A stretch of DNA of 64,000 nt from Chloroflexota bacterium. Lineage in GTDB: Bacteria; Chloroflexota; Anaerolineae; Aggregatilineales; J027. Below the pieces are notes generated by a model that did not search any database, was not told the DNA's origin, and saw only the letters and a program-made list of their open reading frames with translations. The stretch covers positions 93,073 through 157,072 of the forward strand of contig QMIT01000004.1 of NCBI GenBank assembly GCA_024434115.1, written 5' to 3'. This document shows positions 16,560 through 27,400 of this stretch, in pieces (position 1 is the first letter of the stretch; every line of letters starts with the position of its first letter). The position numbers and the translations under genes are program-made.

Positions 16560-17791
16560 ACCACACCACACCCGCTGAAGACATTGTGACTTTATTAGAC
16601 AATTATCGAGAGACAGACCGCCCTTTGCGAATTTTGGCGGCCCTGCAATTTTACCTGCCCCATCGCACTGGCTATTCTCTGCACGTTCAACGGGTTGCCG
16701 AGGGATTAGCCGCACGCGGTCATCATGTCACCGTCTTAACTGCCCGCCATCACATTGACCTGCCCCGCGATGAAACCATTAATGGCGTGCGTATTGTACG
16801 CCTTTGGGCACCCATCAAGGTCAGTCGGGGCATGGTGATGCCCGCCTATCCTTGGTCAATGTGGGGTTTCCTTCGACAAAATGATGTCGTCTGGCTCAAT
16901 TTGCCCATGTTGGAAACTGCCCTGACCGCTTTTTTGGCAAAACGGGCACAGTGCGGCCTGATTGCCACCCATCACGGTGATTTACTGCTAGGGCCGGGAT
17001 TAAAAAACCAGTTTATCCAATGGTTCACCTTCCAAAATTATCGCTATATGGCAGACCGGGCCAACCGCATCATCGCCTACAGCCACGATTACGCCGACCA
17101 CAGCTATTATCTGGAAGATTATCGGGACAAGGTCTCGGTGATTTTCCCCCCCATTCAAATCCCCCACCCCGAACCGCAACGTGCCGCCGAACTACGTGAA
17201 CGCTGGCAGCATAATGGTGGCCCCATCATTGGATATGCAGGCCGTTTTGTCAAAGAAAAACGTCCCGATCTGCTGATTCGCTCCCTCGAAATCATCAACG
17301 AACACTATCCCAATGCGCGGGTCGTATTTGCGGGCGAATATGACATTAAATATGAGAATACATGGGAAGAAAACCAACCGCTGGTGCGCCGTTTTGAGGA
17401 GCAGTTGATTTTTCTCGGCCTCATTACCAGCGCCCAAGCCCTTGCCAACTTCTATGCCGCCTGTGATGTGATTGTTCTGCCCAGCGACACCGAATGTTTT
17501 GCGCTGGTGCAGGTCGAAGGCATGATGTGTGGCACGCCCATTGTTGCCACTGATATTCCCGGTGCGCGGGTGCCGTTGCAAGAAACGGGCATGGGCAAAA
17601 TTGTGCCGCGTGGCGATCATCAAGCGATTGGCGAGGCAGTGGTTGAAATTCTGCAAAATCCTGAGCGGTATCGGCACACCCGCGCAGAAATCGAGACCTT
17701 TTTTAATTACGATGAAACCATCAGCCGTTATGAAAAACACCTGCGGAATGCTGCCCGCACCTCGATTTACCACAAAGATGAGGTGCGCTAA
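16556..17791 (+). CDS. Family 4 glycosyltransferase (GT-B fold)
   Basis: The 411-residue cytoplasmic enzyme has an N-terminal acceptor domain (GYSLHVQRVAEGLAARGHHVTVLTA) and a C-terminal donor domain (GPIIGYAGRFVKEKRPDLLI, then DVIVLPSDTECFALVQVEGM). The latter carries the GT4 E-x7-E-like signature that binds the nucleotide sugar. It should add a sugar to a lipid-linked acceptor on the inner face of the membrane. The GTG start overlaps the preceding flippase-like gene, and the methyltransferase follows directly. These three likely act on the same precursor. Confidence 0.9.
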   Translation: MNHTTPAEDIVTLLDNYRETDRPLRILAALQFYLPHRTGYSLHVQRVAEGLAARGHHVTVLTARHHIDLPRDETINGVRIVRLWAPIKVSRGMVMPAYPWSMWGFLRQNDVVWLNLPMLETALTAFLAKRAQCGLIATHHGDLLLGPGLKNQFIQWFTFQNYRYMADRANRIIAYSHDYADHSYYLEDYRDKVSVIFPPIQIPHPEPQRAAELRERWQHNGGPIIGYAGRFVKEKRPDLLIRSLEIINEHYPNARVVFAGEYDIKYENTWEENQPLVRRFEEQLIFLGLITSAQALANFYAACDVIVLPSDTECFALVQVEGMMCGTPIVATDIPGARVPLQETGMGKIVPRGDHQAIGEAVVEILQNPERYRHTRAEIETFFNYDETISRYEKHLRNAARTSIYHKDEVR

Positions 17792-18643
17792 ATGGCGGTA
17801 GATGCACAAACCATAACCCGCCTCACCCGTAATGAAGCGGATATGGCTTTCAAAAAGCGGGTCGAGACCATTTTTGAATGGCTTCCCCCCGGCGACGATC
17901 AAGTCATTTTAGATTGTGCCTGTGGTCGTGGCTTCTACTTGAACTACTATCGGCATGTCAGCGGTGTGAAGTTGATCGGCTTAGAACTCGAAAGCGACAT
18001 TATCCGTAAGGCGCAAGCCAACGTCGGTCACCTGCCCGATATTTTGTTGACCCAAGCCAATATCTACCACCTGCCCTTTGCCAACAGCAGTTTTGATGGC
18101 GTCATCCTCAGCGAAATTTTGGAGCATGTAGACAACGATGTGGCAGGATTAAAAGAAGTCTACCGTGTACTGAAACCGGGCGGGGTCGCCGCCATTACCG
18201 TGCCCAACGCCAATTATCCATTCCTGTGGGATCCCATTAACCGCACGCTGGAGAACGTCTTTCATACCAAAATTCGGCGCGGGCCATTGGCAGGTATTTG
18301 GGCTAATCACGTCCGACTCTATACAATCGAGCAGTTGCGGAAGTCCGTTACCTCCGCCGGATTCATGGTGGAACAGGAACGCGCCTTCACCCATTACAGC
18401 TTTCCCTTTATTCACAATCTGGTGTATGGTCTAGGCAAACCCTTGCTCGAAAGTGGCCTTATGCCCGATAATCTGGCGGCGGCGGCTGACCGGACAACGT
18501 TTGATCAAAATGATGGCAGTTGGCGCAATCCGATCAATCTGGGTTTGGCGGTGTTGAATTTTTTTGACCGTCCCAACAAATTGGATGAGCCGCTGCACCG
18601 GAGTACGGTAAACTTGTGCATCAAAGCACGCAAAAAAGCCTAA
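17792..18643 (+). CDS. SAM-dependent class I methyltransferase
   Basis: The 283 residues contain the Rossmann motif I (VILDCACGRGFYL, about 38-50), the acidic end of strand 2 (LIGLELES), motif II/III (SFDGVILSEILEHVDND) and LKEVYRVLKPGGVAAITVPN, the Methyltransf_11 pattern. The extended C-terminal part (NHVRLYTIEQLRKSVTSAGF) resembles methyltransferases in sugar or polyketide pathways. It begins directly after the glycosyltransferase stop. It probably methylates a sugar or lipid of the surface glycan; the substrate cannot be read from the sequence. Confidence 0.88.
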   Translation: MAVDAQTITRLTRNEADMAFKKRVETIFEWLPPGDDQVILDCACGRGFYLNYYRHVSGVKLIGLELESDIIRKAQANVGHLPDILLTQANIYHLPFANSSFDGVILSEILEHVDNDVAGLKEVYRVLKPGGVAAITVPNANYPFLWDPINRTLENVFHTKIRRGPLAGIWANHVRLYTIEQLRKSVTSAGFMVEQERAFTHYSFPFIHNLVYGLGKPLLESGLMPDNLAAAADRTTFDQNDGSWRNPINLGLAVLNFFDRPNKLDEPLHRSTVNLCIKARKKA

Positions 18644-18670
18644 TTTATCTTATGTCTTTAAACCGGACGC

Positions 18671-21424
18671 ATGACTGAATTTATTCCGAATCCCACCCCC
18701 GAAACCACGCCGCCAAGTGCCCCCATCTCTGCACCTGCGCGGCCCGTTTTTGATTTCGAGTCGCTGACGTTGTGGCAAGCCCTCTGGCTGTTCCTCTATC
18801 GTCCGGGGCGGGTTGCCAGCGAATTTTGGCGGGTCATTACAGAACCCGATCCGTCCACTACCCAGAGATACCGTCGGCCCGATTCGCGGATTTTGCAGGA
18901 TACCCCGCTCGGCAGTGAATTTGTCTCTTCCGATATGCCCTATACCCCTGTCATTGACGAGGCAGGGACACTTTTGCCAGAGGAGCAGGCCGCCTTACGA
19001 GCCGCCGTCGCCCGTGCCGATGCCCGCTATCGTACCAGCGACCTCACCTTGCCCGAACCGCCAGAATGGGCCAAAAATCTGCGTTTTGGACAATATCTGG
19101 TTATCGAGAAAAGCAGTGCCTTACAAGCAGGCATTTTGCTGATTGGATTTTTCTTTTCGCTGATTGGCATGGGCTTGCTGCGTTCATCGGCTGTTGACCC
19201 GCTCAAACGTGCGGCGGGTGATACCAACGGCGCATTTTTCTGGCTGTTTTTTGGCAGCATCATCGCCCTAGTCGCAGCGGGGTTGGGCTGGCGTGAAAAA
19301 TCCAAGCCCACCAAAACCATCATCGTTGAAGAAGAACTCGACGAAGCCGATGATAGTGATCCTATACAAGCAGGTATCCGATTTTTCAACCGTCATTCCC
19401 TGCGACTCGCCTTAGTACCCGTAGCCAGCCTATTTGCATGGTTCGCCTATGACAAAAATGCCGCCCTCATCCCGACGACAGGTGAAACCGAAGCCATTTT
19501 TACGACCACCGGGGTCATTGCTTGGTTCATGGCGACCTTCTTATGGTTTCTTATTTTTGCCGTAGACCTCAATAAAATTGCCCTCAAGCTGCTGGTACGT
19601 CCCGATAACACCACCCCACCAAGTTCACCGTCCGCGCCGCGCCGCCACCGATTGCAATTCCGTTGGGCCTATGTTGCCTTAACCCTGATCTTCCTGCTGG
19701 CCTGTTATTTCCGCCTGCATAATCTGGATGGCGTGCCCCCGGAAATGACCAGCGACCATATCGAAAAACTGCGGGATGCCTATCGTGTGGATCAAGGCTA
19801 TCGTGGCATCTTTTTTGAAAATAACGAAGGCCGTGAAGGGTTTCAAATGTACTTTGCGGCGATTATCGGCGATTGGTTCGGCGTTGGTTTTAACTTCCGC
19901 GCCCTCAAATATGCCACCATCGTCGAAGGCCTATTGACCATTTTACTGGCCTATTGGTTTGGCAAAGAAATGATTGGACGCGAAACCCGCGAACGCCAAG
20001 AACTGGGAGCTTGGGTTGGTCTAGCAATGGCGGCCCTTCTTGCCATCAGTTCGTGGCACACCATGTTATCCCGTCTCGGCCTTCGGATCGCCCTTACCCC
20101 GCTGACCACCCTCATCGTCGTAATTTTTCTAGTGCGGGCCGTCCGTTATAACCGTCGCATAGATTTTGTCTTGATGGGTGTTGCGCTGGGTGCTGGCACT
20201 TATTTTTACCAAGCCAATCGGATGCTGCCGCTCTTGGTTGTGCCGATTGTGCTACTAGCCGCCCTTGCCAAAGCCAAAATCAACTGGAAAATCAGCGCCC
20301 GTTATATGGTCAATCTGGCGATGGCCGGGTTGCTTGCGTGGGTGATTTATCTGCCCATGTATCGCTACTCGGTAGAAAATCCGGATGCCTTTTGGAAGCG
20401 CACCTACGGACGACTTTTTGGCAATTACACCTTTGATTGCCGCAATATTGAAGGCGAGACCCCCAGCTACTGCACACCCTCAACGGCTGTCGTGTTGGAA
20501 CATATTGTGGATCATCGTGACGTATTGTGGGATAACTATGTCCGTGCCTTTAAGATGTACTCATGGCAAGGCGACGGTATGTGGATTCTGAACGGCAGTG
20601 GTTATCCCGCACTGGATACCATCACCAACGCCTTATTGCTCATGGGCGTGGGCATGTGGGGAATGTTCATCATCAAACGCCGCGACATTGCCCTGCTTGC
20701 CATTCCTTTAGGCGTAATCGTGATGCTGCTGCCAAGTACGCTGGCACTTACCCAAGTTACCGAAAACCCATCCTTTACGCGCACCAGTGGCACCATACCG
20801 TTCATTTTCCTGATGGCGGCCTATCCACTGGGTTTGATGGCCTACGAAGCGACCAGAGCGGGCTATTCACGTAAGCCCTTTGTCGCCAGTTCTGCCCTGC
20901 TTGTGACTCTTTTGGTCGGTCTAGCCATCCCGTCCAATTACGATACCTACTTCAACGTCTATCGGGAAGGGTATGAAACTTCATGGAAGCCCTATACACA
21001 AATTGCTGCCCCGCTGCGTGACTTTGCCGAAACACGCGGCAGCTATGGCAATGCGTTTTATGTACATACTGAACACTGGCTAGATCACCGAATTTTGGGT
21101 ACTGTAGCGGGCGATTTTGCTTGGCCCAATGGTCTGCTCAAAGCCGAGGATGTTTATCAACAAATCGCTGGCAATCAGGGTACAGTCCATCAATATGACC
21201 CCACCAAGCCGCTGTTGTTTATGGTAAACAAATCGAACGTCGCGGGCCTAGAGTGGCTGCAAACCTATTTCCCCGGTGGTGAAGTGCGGGAAATTCGAGT
21301 CAAATTCAACAACAATTATTATGTCTATGAAGTGCCGGCAGGATGGCAATGGCTGATTATCCGGGTTACGGAACAAACCGCCCGATGGTCATGTATCACC
21401 AACTGTCCACCCGGCCCCAAGTGA
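18671..21424 (+). CDS. Large GT39/PMT-like membrane glycosyltransferase
   Basis: The protein is 917 residues. An N-terminal cytoplasmic region rich in Pro and charged residues is followed by two pairs of helices at about 155-320. A PMT/ArnT-type core then starts near residue 335: after RLHNLDGVPPEMTSDHIEKL come NNEGREGFQMYFAAI and ALKYATIVEGLLTILLAYW. Further helices and a C-terminal outer domain follow (YGNAFYVHTEHWLDHRILG). The core fits enzymes that transfer sugar from dolichyl- or polyprenyl-phosphate carriers. The extra N-terminal helices are not part of the usual family. It is followed after 7 bases by the 2372-residue protein. Confidence 0.75.
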   Translation: MTEFIPNPTPETTPPSAPISAPARPVFDFESLTLWQALWLFLYRPGRVASEFWRVITEPDPSTTQRYRRPDSRILQDTPLGSEFVSSDMPYTPVIDEAGTLLPEEQAALRAAVARADARYRTSDLTLPEPPEWAKNLRFGQYLVIEKSSALQAGILLIGFFFSLIGMGLLRSSAVDPLKRAAGDTNGAFFWLFFGSIIALVAAGLGWREKSKPTKTIIVEEELDEADDSDPIQAGIRFFNRHSLRLALVPVASLFAWFAYDKNAALIPTTGETEAIFTTTGVIAWFMATFLWFLIFAVDLNKIALKLLVRPDNTTPPSSPSAPRRHRLQFRWAYVALTLIFLLACYFRLHNLDGVPPEMTSDHIEKLRDAYRVDQGYRGIFFENNEGREGFQMYFAAIIGDWFGVGFNFRALKYATIVEGLLTILLAYWFGKEMIGRETRERQELGAWVGLAMAALLAISSWHTMLSRLGLRIALTPLTTLIVVIFLVRAVRYNRRIDFVLMGVALGAGTYFYQANRMLPLLVVPIVLLAALAKAKINWKISARYMVNLAMAGLLAWVIYLPMYRYSVENPDAFWKRTYGRLFGNYTFDCRNIEGETPSYCTPSTAVVLEHIVDHRDVLWDNYVRAFKMYSWQGDGMWILNGSGYPALDTITNALLLMGVGMWGMFIIKRRDIALLAIPLGVIVMLLPSTLALTQVTENPSFTRTSGTIPFIFLMAAYPLGLMAYEATRAGYSRKPFVASSALLVTLLVGLAIPSNYDTYFNVYREGYETSWKPYTQIAAPLRDFAETRGSYGNAFYVHTEHWLDHRILGTVAGDFAWPNGLLKAEDVYQQIAGNQGTVHQYDPTKPLLFMVNKSNVAGLEWLQTYFPGGEVREIRVKFNNNYYVYEVPAGWQWLIIRVTEQTARWSCITNCPPGPK

Positions 21425-21431
21425 AACACCC

Positions 21432-24400
21432 ATGACTGACGCTGAGAACCGATTCCCAGACCCGATTGAGACATCCCCCGGCCTCGAACCGGATTTAGAA
21501 CCCGTCACCCAAGCGCCGGAAACCATATCTGACGAGGGTTATGATGGGCCTGTGGCGACCCCGCAGTTTGATTATCACGATTATGCAGCCCCCGCTGCTG
21601 AAAAAGCCGCCCTTGCCCGCCGCTATGAATGGGGCATCGCCAAAATCCCTTGGGCAGATGTGTTCTGTGCGCTGGTCTTGGTCGCATTGATGGCGGGTGG
21701 CTATTGGATGCGTTCCGTCGGACGTAACTGGGACGACTATACCCATCTCCACCCCGATGAACGCTTTTTAACACAGGTCGCCAGCGAAATCCACTCTGAT
21801 TCTCCCTTGCGTCTCAGTCAAGGCGATACGATTGCCGCCAAAACCGCCTGTGACAAAAAATATCCTCTGCCCCCAGCAGATGTATTGAACGCCATGTCCC
21901 CCGCCGATCAAGCCGAAGCCTATGCCGAGGCGGGCAAAGGGGGTTACTTCGATACCGCCTGTTCCAACCTCAACCCGCATAATGTCGGTTATGGTTTTTA
22001 TGTTTATGGCGAATTTCCGACCTTTAACACGCGCATCTGGGCCGAGATTTATAATGACCTCACTGGCGAAAGTTGGTGGACGAGTTATAACGCCGTCCAA
22101 TTGGTCGGAAGGGCCGCCAGTTCCGTCGCGGACACCCTAACGATCTTGCTCATCTTCTTGATCGGGGCACGCCTGTTTAATCGCTGGGTGGGTCTATTCG
22201 CGGCGGGTTTTTATGCCTTTGCCGCCTTCCCTATTCAGCAAAGCCACTTTTGGACAGCCGATGTTTTCACGTCCTTCTGGGTGGTGCTGACCATCTATTT
22301 CGCCGTGCTGGCGATGGACAACAGTAGTGCCTATCGCCAACGGTTTGCGACGCTTCCTTGGGTCGTTGGCGGAATTGCGATCTGGGTTTGGGAGATTGTC
22401 GCCCAACAAAGCGATTCCAAATGGCTGCATAACCTTGCCAGCGCCGACACCGAATTCTATGTCCCATTGTTGATCTATGTGGCCGTTCTGCTCATCATGG
22501 GATTTGTCACCAGTCTTGCCGCCGAACAGCGCCGCACGGGTCTTGAAACTGCCACTTTCGCTGTGAGTGTGGTGGTGCTGTTCATCTTGGCTGTGTCTGG
22601 GATAATCGGTTGGTTCGGGGCGATTGCGACGGCCTTTGTCGCCGTTGTGCTCATGCTGCTGTGGATTAGCGGCGTCCATGCTCTAGGCGGCTACACAGGT
22701 TTTTGGACATGGATCGCAGCGGCCTATGGTCTGTGGGTATTTGATGGTTTGGCGCATTATGACCAACCAACACTCACCCCGCTCGCCGTCTATCTGGTCT
22801 TTTTCGTGATTCTAGCGTTTATTAGCTCCATTATTCGTCAGCTAAAGCCTGCCTCAACCCAATACCCCACCCACCTCGTCATCATCATCTTCCTGCTGGT
22901 TTTGCTGGCAGTGTGGAGTGCCGCCGCGTTGATTGATGGCACGATTTCCGTTGAGGGCTTTTTCGCCTCGTTGGTGTTGGGCGCGATTATTGCTGGGGCG
23001 AATGTAGCAGGCTTGCAGGATTATGCCGGATTCGGGCTGGCGTTTGGGGCATCCCTAGCCGGACGTGTCAATGTTGCACCCCTGCTTGGTTTGGTATTAC
23101 TGGCAGTCATCATTCGGGGCTTGTTTACCCTTGACCGTCGTGCCCTCCATTTTGAACGCCAACAGCAGATCGCGCGTTTGATGGTTGGCCTCATTATCGC
23201 CGCCGTATTGACCATTGCGGCCTTCCGTGTCTTGCAACCCCATGCCTTCAGTGGCCCGCATATTTACAACCTAAGCATCAACAGCTATTGGCAGGATGAC
23301 CTGTCCGAAGTCAGAGGCCAAGTATCGGGGAAAAGCGATTCGCCTCCCAATCACCAATGGGCCAATCGTGTGCCCTATCTATTCCCCCTGCAAAACATTG
23401 TCCTATATGGTCTAGGGGTATTGCTTGGGTTATCCGCCGTCGTGGGCGTGATATGGGCGGTGGTCAACATAGTGCGCCGCCAACCCAATTGGACGCGGGT
23501 CGCCATCCCCGTTGCATGGGCTGTCGTCTACTTTGCCTATTTCGGCAAAAACTGGGTCACGACCATGCGCTATTTCCTGCCGATTTATGCCGTATTGACC
23601 CTGATGGCAAGTTGGGCCTTGTGGGAAGCCATTTCGATTACCCACCGTCGCCTTAAAATAAAACCAACCACCCTGCGCCGCGTGGCCTTTGGCCTTGCGA
23701 CCCTCACCCTCGCTGTTGTGACGGGCTACACCGCTGTCTATGGTTATGCTTTTACCAGTATCTATCGCCAGCAACTCACCCGTGTCGCCGCCTCACAATA
23801 TTTCCAAGAATATATCCCCGGCGATTTTGGCCTGTGGGTCAAGCGCACTGACGGCTCGGAACGCATGATTAACGTCGGAATTTATCCAACCGCCCAATTC
23901 CCCCAAATTGCCCATATCGCCGATGGGGAATCTATGACGGTTGAAATCGCCCCCGAAATCAATTCGGAATTGGTGAGTGTGGTGCTGCATCGTTTGGGCG
24001 ACCCCAACCGTGACCCCGACCTCGAATTGGTCTCGGTACAGGTTTGGTCAAAAGACACGGTTCAGGGCCGTGTTCTATTGGGCGACGAGACCATCAATGC
24101 CGACCTGAATGCGGCGGGGGGTGATTTTGGGACAGAATACAGCCTCGAATTTAACCCCCCTCTCATCCTAGCCGCCACGCTGGATTCCGTCACTCCGATT
24201 ACCTATGAGGTGGTGATTACGGCGGAACAGGGCGGCCCGATTATGCTTTCGGCCAACATTTCCGATCCCCTTCTACCGATTAACCCATCGCATATTTCGA
24301 TGTACCTGCGTGACCCCATTGCCGACAGCCTGACGGTACAAGAACTAGATTTGCCCGTGTTGGATGAACTTTCCAACATAGCCTATTTCACTGCCGGATC

Positions 24401-27400
24401 ACGTCAGGAATACAGCTTCATCTCCAATTCGACGGGTGTGATTAACCGTATCGAGATGCCACATGTCGGCGACCCGATTGCCGACCCTGACCCCGAAACT
24501 ATGCGGGTGCTGTTGGTGGATGATTTGACGGGCCTTCAAACGGGTGGACAGGTCACAGGCGATTTCAACATGGCGCAAGACGGCCTCCGCACCTTTGGTG
24601 TCCCTGCCACCATCGCATTTGCCGAACCCTTTCCGGTGGTTAAAGGCAATGTCTATAAACTGATCGTTATGCCCGATGATTTCTTAGGCATATTCGGTCA
24701 GGTGGTCGTGACCGAACTCCCATGGGACGACCCCGTGCCCACCAAAGTCTGCCCCCTGCCCTCAGACATAGAATTCTCAAAAGACAACGCTTCCGGGTTG
24801 TGTGATATTACCGATGCGGGCATTGACCCCTATGGCTCCCATTATCTCGGCGTCGAAACCCATATCGGCGAATGGGATGATGTGGAACAAAAACGGGATT
24901 TGCTGCTGCACTACCTCAACATCGGTGATTATTTCACCATTTCCAGCAACCGTTTCTATGACACCCTATCCCGCATCCCGTCACGCTGGCCCATGACCAA
25001 CCGCTACTATGAGGCATTGTTCTCCGGCGAACTGGGTTTGGAATTGGTCGAGTCGTTTACCTCGTATGCCAAAGTTGGCCCGTTGGAATGGCCCGATGAG
25101 GTATTGCCCACCGAAAACACTTGGCCTCCCAATTGGCGTAATGAATTTGAGGCCGAAGAAGCCTTCCATGTCTATGACCATCCGGCGGTTTTTATTTTCC
25201 GCAAGACCTCCGAGTATTCGCCCGAAAAAGCCGCTGAGATTTTGGGCGTTGAACTGCGCCGCGCCGACCAAGCCTATGGTGCATTGCTGACCGATGCCGA
25301 ACCCATCAATATCATCAAATGGGACGCCTTCGACGCCACCCAAAGTCCGACAGCCCTGCAAATTCCGCAGTTCCAACAAAAGACCCAGCGCGAGGGCGGT
25401 ACATGGTCGGAGATGTTTAACCGCAATTCCATTCTGAACAAATATCAGGTGGTCGGGTTGATCGCTTGGTGGCTGCTGATGGTCGCCGTTGGGTGGATGG
25501 TTCTGCCCATGTTGGCCCTGTTGTTCCCCGGCCTGCCAGATCGTGGCTTTGGTGCGGCCAAACTGCTCGGCTGGATTTTGGTGGCGTGGGCCTCATGGTT
25601 TACCAGTTCGCTTGGTATCAGAATGTGGAATCAAAGCGGCTTGCTCGCCCTCCTGCTCATTTTGGCGATCATCAACGCGGGGATTGCCTTCTGGAAACGG
25701 CGCGATTTGTTTGAATTCCTCCGCGAACGCCGCCGCCATCTGCTGATTATCGAAGGCATCTCGCTGGCCCTTTTCCTCTTGATGATTGGGGTACGGCTTG
25801 GCAATCCTGACCTCTGGCATCAAAATCTCGGTGGCGAAAAACCGATGGACTTTGCCTACCTTAATGGTATCCTCCGCAGCACCACCTTCCCCCCAATGGA
25901 TCCTTGGTTTACGGGTGGCTACATCAATTACTATTATTGGGGCTGGGTGTTGGTCGGTGCGCCAATTAAAGCCCTCGGCATCGTTCCCACCATTGGCTAT
26001 AACTTCGCCGTCCCCACCATCTTTGCTATGACGGGCATCGGCGCGTTTAGTGTCGCCTACAACCTTGTGCAGTGGAACAACGAACGTCGTCACCAAGAAC
26101 CCAAGTCACGTGAGGCGCATGGGCCATTAGGCAATGCCTACATCGCCGGGGTCGCCGCCTTGATTCTGACGGTGCTGGCGGGCAATCTCGACACAGTGCG
26201 TGTATTTGGCAACGCTGTAGCCCAGCAAGGTGGGTGGAAAGGCCCACAAATTCTCAGCACGGTGCGTTATAACAAGGCCGTCAGCGAATTTGAGGAAGAA
26301 AATGGACGACTCCCCGACCCCGAAGAAGACAAAGACCTGCGTGAAGTCGCTGAAAATTACAATCTGCTCGATGAGATTAAATTCGAATTCGACAAGGCCT
26401 CGTCATGGTTAGACGGTTTCCAAGAGGGCCTACCCGACATACTCGATGGCAAGCCGCTGCCAATGGCATCCAATCGCTGGTATTGGGGGCCGACCCGTGT
26501 AATTGGGGATATTCCCGAACAGCGTGGTCGCAACGCCATTAACGAAATGCCCTATTTCACCTTTCTGTACGCCGACCTGCACGCCCATATGGTCGCTATG
26601 CCCATGACACTGTTGGTGCTGCTGTTGGTCTTGGGTGAGATTTTCGGGGCGGGGCGGGGTCTGCGCGGGCCGATCACCTCCGTGTTTGCGATGCTTTTGC
26701 TTGGCCTCGTGGTCGGCCTCTTGAAACCCACCAATACATGGGATTGGCCCACCTATATGGGAATTACTGTCGCGGGTCTGACCTTTGCGGCATGGTTGGG
26801 TCAGGGTCGTCTGCGCGGTGAAGGCGAGCCTGTCGCATTTTATTATCGCCTGCGCCGCCTGCTCGATCTACGCAATATGTTGTCGCTATGGCCTTTGCTT
26901 TTGGTCATCCCAATGGGCATGATGCTCCGCAGCGGCCTATACCTTTACCAAAATCGCAGCTACGAAAATAAGCTGCATCAGAATCTCATCCCGACCTATT
27001 GCCAGAACTTGCCCGAAGATATTCTGCAATCCCAAATCCCCCCTGCTTGTGATGGTCTCTTGAAACCAGAGATTACCATCAACAGCATTGCCATGTGGGG
27101 TGTTGGGGCGGTGGGTCTTGTCATCGTGCTCTATATCGCCGCAATGGTCTTGATGGGCAACCGCTTTGATCGGCGCGGCATCCTCAGTTGGATCGGGTCA
27201 TTGGTGGCGTTTGGGTCATTTAGCCTGATTGCCATCTACCCCTATGAACGTTTCTTCGCCACCGCCTATGGCAAAATCTTGCCGTGGGAAAGTGATAAAA
27301 CGCCGCTGTGGGCCTATATGGATATTCACGGCGTATTCCTATTTATCATCTTTTCCCTGCTGCTGTGGCAGACCATCCGCTGGCTCAAATCGCATAAAGT

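Noticed and set aside
17192..17902. 236-codon minus-strand frame across the GT4 and methyltransferase genes
   Set aside because: Spans the junction of two well-supported plus-strand genes; antisense shadow.
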